Shown piece by piece: positions 7,297 through 15,103 of a stretch of DNA of 16,707 bases (position 1 is its first letter; every line of letters starts with the position of its first letter). The position numbers and the translations under genes were made by a program. The notes beneath the pieces were generated by a model. That model saw only the letters and a program-made list of their open reading frames with translations. It had not been told where the DNA came from and did no database searches. Origin of the DNA: Bacteroidales bacterium (GTDB taxonomy: Bacteria; Bacteroidota; Bacteroidia; Bacteroidales; Muribaculaceae); the NCBI GenBank assembly GCA_004552395.1, contig SFOK01000065.1:1-16707 (forward strand). Direction: 5' to 3'.

Positions 7297-7330
7297 CATG
7301 TCGGATTTTCGGCCGAAATTCCAAGCTCTA

Positions 7331-7380
7331 CTAAGAGCCGAAAAGCGCCGCAACTATAAAAACTGAGGCTTCGGCTTTAG
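7331..7380 (+). promoter_or_regulatory. Alternative hairpins in the S9 peptidase leader
   Basis: CTAA-G-AGCCGAA (7331-7342, one bulged G) can pair with TTCGGCTTTAG (7370-7380) as an 11-bp stem. The 3' arm can instead fold into a local stem capped by a TTCG tetraloop (TGAGGC 7364-7369, loop 7370-7373, GCTTTA 7374-7379, two G-U pairs). The two folds exclude each other. They lie in the transcribed leader about 80 nt before the start codon; no T-run follows, so this is not a terminator. Confidence 0.4.
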
Positions 7381-7460
7381 GGAGCGGGAAGTTGGGACTG
7401 GAGGTCGGCGGCTATTGAATTAGCTGAGAGACACTTTTTGATTCTAACCTTTAAAGCACT

Positions 7461-9608
7461 ATGAATAAATCGATTATCGCCATGGGCACACTAATCGCCG
7501 CATCAGCTTCGGGGCTCTCCGCCCAGGAGAATGCGACCGAGCCTAAAATCATTGAGAAGCCTTCCGTGACTGTGGTCGACGGAAAGATGACACCGGAAAT
7601 CCTCGAGGCTCTCGGCCGCGTCAGCGAGCCGGTTGTATCTCCCGACGGCAAGAAGGTGGCCTTCACCCTTACCTACGAGGATATCCAGGAAAACAAGGGC
7701 AACTCCGAGATATATGTCATGGATATCGACGGCAAGAACATAACCCGCCTCACTCGCACTGCAGGCAGCGAGAGCAACATTGCCTGGCTTGAAGGCGGCG
7801 CCAAGATTGCATATATCGGCAAGAACACCAAGGGCGACAACCGCCAGATATTCGTGATGAATGCCGACGGCACCGGCAATCAGATGATCTCCGATGTGGA
7901 AGGCGGTGTAGACTGCTTCCTCTTCGCGCCCGACGGCAAGAGAGTGGTTTACGCCTCGCAGATCAAGGCATACGAGTATAATTCTCACCTTAAGGACGGT
8001 CTCCCCAAGACCACGGGCCGTATCGTCAACGACCTGATGTATAAGCATTGGGACGAGTGGGTGACCACTATCCCCCACCCCTTCGTGGCCGAGTTCGACG
8101 GTACGAAGCTGGGCGAAGCCCGCGATATCATGGCCAATCAGCCCTACGAGAGTCCTGTGAAGCCTTTCGGCGGCGCTGAGTCGTTTGCCTGGACCAAGGA
8201 CAGCAAGAAGGTGGTGTACACAAGCCGCAAGAAGACCGGCAAAGCCTACGCCTTCTCGACCGACTCCAACCTATACCTCTACGACATCGAGGCCGACAAA
8301 ACAGAGAACCTGACTGAGAATACCGGCGACGGCTACGACACCGACCCGGTTGTCTCACCCGACGGCAAATATCTGGCATGGCTGAGCATGAAGACTCCCA
8401 AATATGAGAGCGATCAGAAACGTGTGATGGTACTTGACCTCGCCACACGCAGCATGCGTAACCTCACCGGCGAGGCCGGCTGGGACTACAGCGGCGAACA
8501 GCTTGCCTGGACTCCCGACTCCAAGAGCCTTTACGTGGTGGCCGCTTATCAGGGCACTCAGCCGGTGTTCAAAGTCGACCTGGCAAAGCCTGCTTTCAAG
8601 CAGGTCGCCGTCGGTCTCTGGGATTACGTATCGGTAAGCGCGCTGCCTAAAGGTAAGTTCCTCTCCATGCGCCACAACATGCTGCGCCCGAACGAGATCT
8701 GCATCACCGACGCCAAGGGCAAGACCACAGATATCACCGACATCAACGGCGAGCTTCTGAGCCAGATCAAGCCGGCCAAAGTGGAGAAACGCATGATCCC
8801 CACCACCGACGGCAAAGAGATGTGCACTTGGGTGATCTATCCTCCCGAATTCGATCCCAACAAGAAATATCCGGCCCTTCTCTACTGCCAGGGCGGCCCG
8901 CAGCAGGCAGTCAGCCAGTTCTGGTCGTACCGCTGGAACTTCCAGATCATGGCATCAAACGGATATATAATCGTGGCTCCCAACCGCCGCGGCCTTCCCG
9001 GCTTCGGTACCGAGTGGAACCACCAGATCTCCAAGGACTACGGCGGCCAGAACATGAAGGATTATTTCTCGGCCATCGACACAGTGAGCAAAGAGCCCTA
9101 CGTAGACAGTGAGCACCTCGGCGCAATCGGCGCAAGCTACGGCGGATTCTCAGTCTACTGGCTGGCCGGACATCACGACAACCGTTTCGCAGCTCTCGTG
9201 GCTCATGCCGGTATCTTCAATCTCGAGGCTCAGTATCTGGAGACCGAGGAGATGTGGTTCGTAGACTACGATCTCGGCGGAGCACCGTGGGAAGAGAACA
9301 ACGCCATAGCCCAGCGCACCTACAAGAACTCGCCTCACCTGGCCGTCAACAAATGGACAGCTCCTATTCTTGTAACAGTAGGCGAGCTCGACTACCGTAT
9401 CCTTGCATCGCAGGGCATGCAGGCCTTCAACGCCGCCAAGATGCACGGCCTCGAAGCCGAAATGCTTGTGTTCCCCGACGAGAACCACTGGATACTCAAG
9501 CCGCAGAACGCAGTGCTTTGGCAGCGCGTATTCTTCAACTTCCTCGACACATACCTGCAGCCTTCGAGCCAGGTATATAAGAACCGAATCAACGCCCGCC
9601 GACGCTAA
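7461..9608 (+). CDS. Secreted S9-family serine peptidase, dipeptidyl-peptidase 5-like
   Basis: Prolyl-oligopeptidase-family (S9) peptidase, 715 residues, probably periplasmic, releasing di- or short peptides from the N-terminus of oligopeptides. A signal peptide is visible (K3, then a hydrophobic run to about residue 20, likely cleavage near LSA-Q or SAQ-E); no lipobox cysteine. Residues ~45-430 form a WD40/PD40-type beta-propeller with repeated SPDGKKVAF, APDGKRVVY and SPDGKYLAW blades. The C-terminal alpha/beta-hydrolase domain has the nucleophile S559 in GASYGGF, D644 in GELDYRI and H676 in ENHWILKP, a complete triad. The DENHWxLKPQNxxLW end resembles Porphyromonas DPP5 rather than DPP4; an acylaminoacyl-peptidase-like enzyme is the alternative. 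It has its own promoter and stands alone before the hut genes. Supplying peptides, hence histidine, to that operon is speculation from adjacency. Confidence 0.9.
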   Translation: MNKSIIAMGTLIAASASGLSAQENATEPKIIEKPSVTVVDGKMTPEILEALGRVSEPVVSPDGKKVAFTLTYEDIQENKGNSEIYVMDIDGKNITRLTRTAGSESNIAWLEGGAKIAYIGKNTKGDNRQIFVMNADGTGNQMISDVEGGVDCFLFAPDGKRVVYASQIKAYEYNSHLKDGLPKTTGRIVNDLMYKHWDEWVTTIPHPFVAEFDGTKLGEARDIMANQPYESPVKPFGGAESFAWTKDSKKVVYTSRKKTGKAYAFSTDSNLYLYDIEADKTENLTENTGDGYDTDPVVSPDGKYLAWLSMKTPKYESDQKRVMVLDLATRSMRNLTGEAGWDYSGEQLAWTPDSKSLYVVAAYQGTQPVFKVDLAKPAFKQVAVGLWDYVSVSALPKGKFLSMRHNMLRPNEICITDAKGKTTDITDINGELLSQIKPAKVEKRMIPTTDGKEMCTWVIYPPEFDPNKKYPALLYCQGGPQQAVSQFWSYRWNFQIMASNGYIIVAPNRRGLPGFGTEWNHQISKDYGGQNMKDYFSAIDTVSKEPYVDSEHLGAIGASYGGFSVYWLAGHHDNRFAALVAHAGIFNLEAQYLETEEMWFVDYDLGGAPWEENNAIAQRTYKNSPHLAVNKWTAPILVTVGELDYRILASQGMQAFNAAKMHGLEAEMLVFPDENHWILKPQNAVLWQRVFFNFLDTYLQPSSQVYKNRINARRR

Positions 9609-9619
9609 ATGACACCAAC

Positions 9620-9658
9620 CGAGGGTGCCGGATCAGTTTCAACGTTCCGGCACCTTCG
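9620..9658 (+). terminator. Hairpin after the S9 peptidase, terminator-like
   Basis: CGAGGGTGCCGGA (9620-9632) pairs with TCCGGCACCTTCG (9646-9658), 13 bp with one G-U and a 13-nt loop, starting 11 nt after the stop. No T-run follows (ATATCAAATAG), so efficient intrinsic termination is not certain; it may instead stabilise the 3' end. Confidence 0.5.
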
Positions 9659-9679
9659 ATATCAAATAGCGATCCGTTT

Positions 9680-9737
9680 TATAGGAGAGATTTGCATGGC
9701 AATTCCTTAGCAATCAGCATTGCGAAGCTGTCCTATA
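9680..9737 (+). promoter_or_regulatory. Folded region before hutU
   Basis: TATAGGA (9680-9686) and TCCTATA (9731-9737) form a perfect 7-bp outer pair enclosing two small hairpins: TTGC-ATG-GCAA (9692-9702) and GCAAT-CAGC-ATTGC (9710-9723). A second GCAAT (9699-9703) could compete for the same ATTGC. The only candidate promoter in the 197-bp gap is poor: TTTG (9691-9694), 20 bp, CAGCATTG. It could be an operator region or a leader RNA; no known riboswitch was recognised. Confidence 0.3.
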
Positions 9738-9805
9738 TCAGGAAGATTCGCAAGGCATATCTATATTAATCAGCAAACAATCAAAAAGTTACAGTTCAAA
9801 ATACC

Positions 9806-11794
9806 ATGACACTGACCATAACATCAGAGAAATTACCCGAATATCCCAAGTTTACAGAAGGTATCCGCCGCGCGCCTGACCGCGGCTACACCCTCACACC
9901 GGAAAAGACCCGCACCGCGCTGCGCAACGCCCTGAGATATATCGACCCCAAGTTCCACGCCGAGCTCGCACCCGAGTTCCTCGAGGAACTCCGTACCCGC
10001 GGACGTATCTACGGCTACCGTTTCCGTCCTGAGGGCGACCTCAAAGCGAAGCCCGTGGACCAGTACAAAGGCAAATGCCTGGCCGGCAAGGCTTTCCAAG
10101 TGATGATCGACAACAACCTCTGTTTCGACATAGCGCTTTATCCCTACGAATTAGTCACTTACGGCGAGACAGGCCAGGTTTGCCAGAACTGGATGCAGTA
10201 TCGCCTCATCAAGAAATATCTGGAGGAACTGACAGAGGACCAGACACTTGTGGTAGAGTCAGGCCATCCTCTCGGACTCTTCCCCTCTCGACCCGACGCA
10301 CCGCGTGTGATCATCACCAACGCCATGATGGTGGGACTCTTCGACAACCTCCACGACTGGCACGAAGCCATGCAGATGGGTGTGGCCAACTACGGCCAGA
10401 TGACCGCCGGCGGATGGATGTATATCGGTCCGCAGGGTATCGTGCACGGCACATTCAACACACTTCTGAACGCAGGCCGCATGAAGCTCGGTATCCCGGC
10501 TGAGGGCGATCTTCGCGGACATCTTTTCATCTCCTCCGGTCTCGGAGGCATGAGCGGCGCACAGCCCAAAGCCGCCGAGATAGCCGGCGCCGCCGCCATC
10601 ATAGCCGAGGTAGATTCTTCGCGCATCGAGACGCGTCACCGCCAGGGATGGGTGAGCGAGATCACCGACTCTATCCCCGAGGCGTTCCGTCTGGCCACTA
10701 AAGCCATGGAGGAGAAGCGTCCCGTGTCGATAGCATACCACGGCAATGTAGTGGATCTGCTCGAATATGCCGTAGCTCACGGCGAGAAAGTGGAGCTGCT
10801 GTCGGATCAGACCTCTTGCCACGCAGTCTATGAGGGCGGCTACTGCCCCGCAGGACTCACCTTCGAGGAACGCACAGAGCTTCTACACACCAACCCGGAG
10901 GAGTTCCGCCGTCGCGTTGACGAGTCACTCCACCGTCACTTCAAAGCCATCAAGGCACTTGTGGAGCGCGGCACATACTTCTTCGACTACGGCAACTCGT
11001 TTATGAAAGCCATCTACGACGCCGGAGTGAAGGAGATATCCCGCAACGGTGTCGATGAGAAAGACGGCTTCATCTGGCCCTCCTACGTGGAGGATATCAT
11101 GGGCCCGATGCTCTTCGACTTCGGCTACGGTCCCTTCCGCTGGGTATGTCTGTCAGGCAAACACGAGGACCTGATCAAGACCGACCATGCCGCCATGTCC
11201 TGCATCGATGTGAACCGCCGCGGACAGGACCGCGACAACTACAACTGGATACGCGACGCCGAGAAGAACGCCCTCGTGGTCGGCACTCAGGCCCGTATCC
11301 TCTATCAGGATGCCGAAGGACGACTCAATATCGCCCTTAAGTTCAACGACATGGTTCGCAAGGGAGAGGTTGGCCCGATCATGCTCGGCCGCGACCACCA
11401 CGATGTGAGCGGCACTGACTCACCGTTCCGCGAGACCTCCAACATCAAGGACGGCTCCAATGTGATGGCCGACATGGCAGTGCAGTGCTTCGCCGGCAAC
11501 TGTGCCCGCGGCATGAGTCTTGTGGCTTTGCACAACGGCGGCGGCGTAGGCATAGGCAAGGCTATCAACGGCGGCTTCGGTATGGTGCTCGACGGCTCCG
11601 ACCGCGCCGACGAGATACTGAAGAAGGCTATGCTCTGGGATGTGATGGGCGGTGTGGCACGCCGTTCGTGGGCCCGCAACGAGAACGCCATGAGCACAGT
11701 GGCCGACTGGAACCGCACCCACGAGGCCGACGGCTTCGCAATCACCGAGCCGTTCCTTGTCAGCGACGAGATTATCAACAACCTTATTCCCTAA
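9806..11794 (+). CDS. hutU: Urocanate hydratase, long form
   Basis: Second step of histidine breakdown: adds water to urocanate to give 4-imidazolone-5-propionate, using tightly bound NAD+ as electrophile; cytoplasmic. The 662 residues match the long urocanase form of Bacteroidetes and animals rather than the ~555-residue Pseudomonas/Bacillus type. Family segments are GLGGMSGAQPKAAEIAG (from 245, nucleotide-binding), GYGPFRWVCLSGK (around 440-452), RDHHDVSGTDSPFRET and HNGGGVGIGKAINGGFG (from 576). From memory, short enzymes have FCEGxGPFRW where this protein has FDFGYGPFRW, so the well-known cysteine of the short form is absent, which seems to be a property of the long form. The ATG follows AT-rich DNA without a Shine-Dalgarno. 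First gene of the hut series, although it catalyses the second step; ftcD follows after 120 bp. Confidence 0.96.
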   Translation: MTLTITSEKLPEYPKFTEGIRRAPDRGYTLTPEKTRTALRNALRYIDPKFHAELAPEFLEELRTRGRIYGYRFRPEGDLKAKPVDQYKGKCLAGKAFQVMIDNNLCFDIALYPYELVTYGETGQVCQNWMQYRLIKKYLEELTEDQTLVVESGHPLGLFPSRPDAPRVIITNAMMVGLFDNLHDWHEAMQMGVANYGQMTAGGWMYIGPQGIVHGTFNTLLNAGRMKLGIPAEGDLRGHLFISSGLGGMSGAQPKAAEIAGAAAIIAEVDSSRIETRHRQGWVSEITDSIPEAFRLATKAMEEKRPVSIAYHGNVVDLLEYAVAHGEKVELLSDQTSCHAVYEGGYCPAGLTFEERTELLHTNPEEFRRRVDESLHRHFKAIKALVERGTYFFDYGNSFMKAIYDAGVKEISRNGVDEKDGFIWPSYVEDIMGPMLFDFGYGPFRWVCLSGKHEDLIKTDHAAMSCIDVNRRGQDRDNYNWIRDAEKNALVVGTQARILYQDAEGRLNIALKFNDMVRKGEVGPIMLGRDHHDVSGTDSPFRETSNIKDGSNVMADMAVQCFAGNCARGMSLVALHNGGGVGIGKAINGGFGMVLDGSDRADEILKKAMLWDVMGGVARRSWARNENAMSTVADWNRTHEADGFAITEPFLVSDEIINNLIP

Positions 11795-11835
11795 TTCACA
11801 AGGTGTTAGACTTAGGCATTAGGCTTTATAGACTT

Positions 11836-11864
11836 TAAGGACCTTAGAGGCCCTAAGGACCTTA
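11836..11864 (+). repeat. Tandem palindrome/hairpin between hutU and ftcD
   Basis: The 11-mer TAAGGACCTTA occurs twice (11836-11846 and 11854-11864), 7 bp apart. Each copy is itself a palindrome around its central A. Together they also fold into one hairpin: TAAGG/CCTTA (11836-11840 with 11860-11864), an A-A mismatch, then CCTTAG/CTAAGG (11842-11847 with 11853-11858) with a 5-nt loop. No T-run follows. The surrounding gap (11795-11914) also repeats TAGACTT and TTAGGC words and has no coding potential. Confidence 0.6.
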
Positions 11865-11914
11865 CCAAAACCTTAAGCCCGAAAACAGAAAGCAACCGAA
11901 ACAATTCCAATCCC

Positions 11915-13618
11915 ATGAAACAGATCATAGAGTGTGTCCCCAACTTTTCCGAGGGACGCGACAAAGCAATCATAAAGGCAATCACCGATGAGATCGAGAA
12001 GGGCGGCGAAGTGAAGCTGCTCGACGTAGATCCCGGCGAAGCCACCAACCGCACCGTAGTCACCTTCGTGGGCGAGCCCCGTCAGGTGATGGACGCCGCC
12101 GTGCGTGCCGTGAAGAAGGCCGCCGAGCTCATAGATATGCGTCAGCACCACGGAGCACATCCCCGCATGGGCGCCACCGACGTGCTCCCGCTCATACCGG
12201 TCAGCGGCATCACACTCGAGGAGTGCGCCGCGCTTGCCCGCGAGCTTGCCGAGCGCATCGCCACAGAGCTGCGCATCCCCACCTACTGCTACGAAGCAGC
12301 AGCGTTCACACCCGAGCGCAAGAACTTGGCCGTCTGCCGTGCCGGCGAATATGAGGCCCTTCCCGAGAAGATGAGCACACCCGGCAAAGCTCCCGACTTC
12401 GGCGACCGTCCGTTCGACGAAAAAGCCGCCCGCACCGGCTGCACAGCCGTAGGTGCCCGCGACTTCCTCATAGCCGTGAACTTCAACCTCAACACCACAT
12501 CGACCCGCCGTGCCAACGCCATAGCCTTCGACGTGCGTGAGAAAGGGCGTCCGAAACGCGAAGGTGGCAAGCTCACAGGCAAGCCGCTGAAGGATGCCGA
12601 CGGCAAACCGATCATGATACCCGGCACACTAAAAGGGACCAAGGCTATCGGATGGTATATCGATGAATACGGCATAGCGCAGGTATCCATGAACATCACC
12701 GACATGAACGCCACGCCGCTCCACGCCGCCTTCGACGAGGTGAGCCGTGCCGCCGCAGCCCGTGGACTACGTGTCACAGGCACAGAGATCGTGGGCCTCG
12801 TGCCGAAACGTGCGCTCACCGATGCCGGCAAACACTATCTGCGCCGTCAGCAGCGTTCGCTCGGTATCCCCGAGAACGAAATCATAAAGATAGCCGTGAA
12901 GTCGATGGGACTCGATGACCTGAAGCCGTTCGACCCCGAGGAGAAAGTGATCGAGTATATGCTCGAATCCGGCCGCGAGAAAGATAAGCTTGTGGAGCTG
13001 ACCTGCCGCGGATTTGCCGATGAGACAGCTTCGGAATCGCCCGCACCCGGCGGCGGATCCATATCCGCCTACATGGGCGCTCTTGCGGCCGCTCTCGGCA
13101 CCATGGTAGCGAACCTGTCAGCCCACAAAGCCGGATGGGACGACCGCTGGGAGGAGTTTTCCGACGTTGCTGTGAAAGGCCGCGAGCTCCAGGAGCGGCT
13201 GATAGCACTTGTGGACGAAGACACAGAGGCGTTCAACCGCATCATGGGTGTGTTCGCCATGCCTAAGAAGACAGACGAGGAGAAAGCCGCCCGCAACAAA
13301 GCGCTCCAGGAGGCCACTCTCTACGCCACCGAGGTACCGCTCCGCACCATGAAAGCCGCCTACGAGACATTCGACGTGCTCGAGGCTATGGCCGCCAAGG
13401 GTAACCCCGCATCAGTGAGCGACGCCGGAGTAGGCGCTCTCGCAGCCCGTGCCGCAGTGCTTGGCGCCGGACTGAACGTGCGCATCAACGCCGCCGGACT
13501 CAAAGACCGCGAGACAGCAGACCGGCTCCTTGCCGAAGCCGACACCCTCGCAGCCCGCGCATGCAGCCGCGAGCAGGAGATCCTGACAGCCGTCAATAAG
13601 ATAATCAACAAAGAGTGA
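11915..13618 (+). CDS. ftcD: Bifunctional glutamate formimidoyltransferase / formimidotetrahydrofolate cyclodeaminase
   Basis: Last step of the pathway: moves the formimino group from N-formimino-L-glutamate to tetrahydrofolate, releasing glutamate, then cyclises formimino-THF to 5,10-methenyl-THF with loss of ammonia. The 567 residues carry both activities. The N-terminal transferase domains (about 1-325) contain HHGAHPRMGATDVLPLIPV with H82, at the same number as the catalytic histidine reported for mammalian FTCD. The C-terminal cyclodeaminase domain (about 365-560) has SPAPGGGSISAYMGALAAAL with PGGGS at 378-382. Many bacteria encode the halves separately (ftcD, fchA); here they are fused as in animals (about 541 residues). 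The stop lies 3 bp before the hutI start, indicating translational coupling. The start at 11915 (MKQIIECVPNFSEGRD) matches the conserved N-terminus of the family. Confidence 0.95.
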   Translation: MKQIIECVPNFSEGRDKAIIKAITDEIEKGGEVKLLDVDPGEATNRTVVTFVGEPRQVMDAAVRAVKKAAELIDMRQHHGAHPRMGATDVLPLIPVSGITLEECAALARELAERIATELRIPTYCYEAAAFTPERKNLAVCRAGEYEALPEKMSTPGKAPDFGDRPFDEKAARTGCTAVGARDFLIAVNFNLNTTSTRRANAIAFDVREKGRPKREGGKLTGKPLKDADGKPIMIPGTLKGTKAIGWYIDEYGIAQVSMNITDMNATPLHAAFDEVSRAAAARGLRVTGTEIVGLVPKRALTDAGKHYLRRQQRSLGIPENEIIKIAVKSMGLDDLKPFDPEEKVIEYMLESGREKDKLVELTCRGFADETASESPAPGGGSISAYMGALAAALGTMVANLSAHKAGWDDRWEEFSDVAVKGRELQERLIALVDEDTEAFNRIMGVFAMPKKTDEEKAARNKALQEATLYATEVPLRTMKAAYETFDVLEAMAAKGNPASVSDAGVGALAARAAVLGAGLNVRINAAGLKDRETADRLLAEADTLAARACSREQEILTAVNKIINKE

Positions 13619-13621
13619 CCT

Positions 13622-14878
13622 ATGATCCGGTTAGTTATAACCAACGCACGCATAGTGACCCCCGAGGGCTCCGGTGCCCTCAGGGGTGAAGCTATGGGCC
13701 GCATCTCGGTGATTGAGAACGGCGCTGTGGCTGCCGACGGCGAAGGGCGTATAGTATACGCAGGACCTACCGCCGAACTTCCCGCACAGCTGCTCTCCGA
13801 AGCCGAGACCACAGTCGATGCCGGAGGCCGTGTGCTGCTCCCCGGCTTCGTGGACTCGCACACCCACCTGATCTTCGGCGGCTACCGTCCCGACGAGTTC
13901 CAGTGGCGTCTCAGCGGCGACACATACATGAGTATCATGGAGCGCGGCGGAGGCATACAGAGCACCGTGAACGCCACACGCACCGAGTCAGCCCGTGAGC
14001 TGGCCGACAAGGCGCAGTGGTTTCTGGACCGCATGTCGCAGATGGGCGTAACGACCGTGGAGGCCAAGACCGGCTACGGCTTGGACACAGCCACCGAGCT
14101 CAAGATGCTCGACGCCATCTCAATGCTGGCCGAGAAACCCGGTCAGCGCGTGGGGATAGTGCCCACCTTCCTGCCCGCCCACGCCGTGCCTAAGGAGTAC
14201 AAAGGGCGCACAGCCGAGTATGTGGACCTCATGATCCGCGAGATGCTTCCCGCCGCGAAAGGGAAGGCCCGCTTTGCCGACATCTTCACCGAAAAGAACG
14301 TGTTCGAGATCGAGGACTCGCGACGCTATCTTCAGGCAGCCAAAGAGCTCGGTTTCGACCTCAAGCTCCATGCCGACGAGATAGTGCAGCTCGGAGGCGC
14401 CGAACTGGCCGCCGAGACGGGCGCCGTCTCCGCCGACCACCTGCTCCACGTGAGCGACCAAGGTATAGCCGACATGGCCGAGAAAGGTGTGGTGGCCACA
14501 CTGCTCCCGCTCACAGCCTTCGCCCTGCGCGAGCCATACGCACCCGCCCGTAAGTTCATAGAAGCCGGATGCGCCGTGGCACTGGCCACCGACCTCAACC
14601 CAGGCTCCTGTTTCTCCGGCTCCATACCGCTCACGATAGCGCTTGCCTGCATATATATGCACATGAGCATCGAAGAGACCATCACGGCCATTACGCTCAA
14701 CGGCGCCGCGGCCGTGGGCCTGGCCGAGAGCATAGGCTCGCTGGAGCCAGGCAAACAGGCCGACATGGTGCTTCTGGAGTTCGACAATTACCGTATGCTC
14801 CCCTATTACGTCGGGATGAACTGCGTGCGCTCCGTCTACCGCGGCGGACGTCTCGTCAGCGACAACAGAATCAGATAA
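13622..14878 (+). CDS. hutI: Imidazolonepropionase
   Basis: Third step of histidine breakdown: metal-dependent hydrolysis of 4-imidazolone-5-propionate to N-formimino-L-glutamate; amidohydrolase superfamily, cytoplasmic. At 418 residues it has the expected size. Metal ligands fall at the positions known for Bacillus HutI: H80 and H82 in DSHTHLIFGG, H250 in KLHADE, and D324 in ATDLNPGS; H273 in ADHLLH is a further conserved active-site residue. EAKTGYGLD, a substrate-pocket segment, is present. The start is 3 bp after the ftcD stop, and the frame begins MIRLVITNARIVTP as usual for the first beta strand. About 20 residues after that segment (GSGALRGEAMGRISVIENGAVAAD) make a slightly long loop. 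A 225-bp gap with a large inverted repeat separates it from hutH. Confidence 0.96.
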   Translation: MIRLVITNARIVTPEGSGALRGEAMGRISVIENGAVAADGEGRIVYAGPTAELPAQLLSEAETTVDAGGRVLLPGFVDSHTHLIFGGYRPDEFQWRLSGDTYMSIMERGGGIQSTVNATRTESARELADKAQWFLDRMSQMGVTTVEAKTGYGLDTATELKMLDAISMLAEKPGQRVGIVPTFLPAHAVPKEYKGRTAEYVDLMIREMLPAAKGKARFADIFTEKNVFEIEDSRRYLQAAKELGFDLKLHADEIVQLGGAELAAETGAVSADHLLHVSDQGIADMAEKGVVATLLPLTAFALREPYAPARKFIEAGCAVALATDLNPGSCFSGSIPLTIALACIYMHMSIEETITAITLNGAAAVGLAESIGSLEPGKQADMVLLEFDNYRMLPYYVGMNCVRSVYRGGRLVSDNRIR

Positions 14879-14897
14879 GCCTCAAAATCAGCAATAA

Positions 14898-15052
14898 GTA
14901 AGTCGAAGAAATTAGCTTATAGAAATTTTGACTGAATTTTGAGATGATTTTTTTGATTGAGTGAAGGAACTTAGCGTGTTCTAAGCAACTGAACGAAAGC
15001 GAAAAAAGCACTCAAAAGGCTTCAAAATTTCATAAGTAGTTTTTTGACTTAC
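14898..15052. repeat. ~155-nt imperfect inverted repeat between hutI and hutH
   Basis: The two ends pair in several consecutive blocks: 14898-14910 with 15040-15052 (13 bp, two G-U, ends GTAAGTC/GACTTAC); CTTAT 14916-14920 with ATAAG 15032-15036; after one bulged A, GAAATTTTGA 14922-14931 with TCAAAATTTC 15022-15031; TTTTGAG 14937-14943 with CTCAAAA 15011-15017; T-rich 14948-14953 with A-rich 15002-15007. A terminal CTTAG/CTAAG hairpin (14970-14974 with 14981-14985) lies near the centre. It is AT-rich unlike the genes around it. I see no target-site duplication at the ends and no protein-coding frame, so a MITE-like element, a long RNA hairpin or a decayed element are all possible. Confidence 0.7.
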
Positions 15053-15103
15053 GTTTAAAGTTCACATTAACTAATTTCTGAGAATTACTTAAACCACGCT
15101 ATT

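Noticed and set aside
7109..7324. 71-codon minus-strand frame in the EF-G2 to peptidase gap
   Set aside because: It is the complement of the purine-rich tract, overlaps the consensus promoter of the S9 peptidase, and shows no domain or plausible signal.
9680..9737. tRNA or known riboswitch before hutU
   Set aside because: The helices are too short and lack the T-arm and anticodon features of a tRNA, and no known riboswitch core was recognised.
14898..15052. Inverted repeat as a CRISPR array or an insertion sequence
   Set aside because: There are no regularly spaced repeats, no transposase, and no flanking target duplication; only the fold-back structure is supported.
15037..15080. Separate hutH promoter (TTTG at 15043-15046 with TAATTTCT at 15072-15079)
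   Set aside because: The spacer is 25 bp and the -7 box lacks the TTTG core, so it does not meet the Bacteroides consensus.
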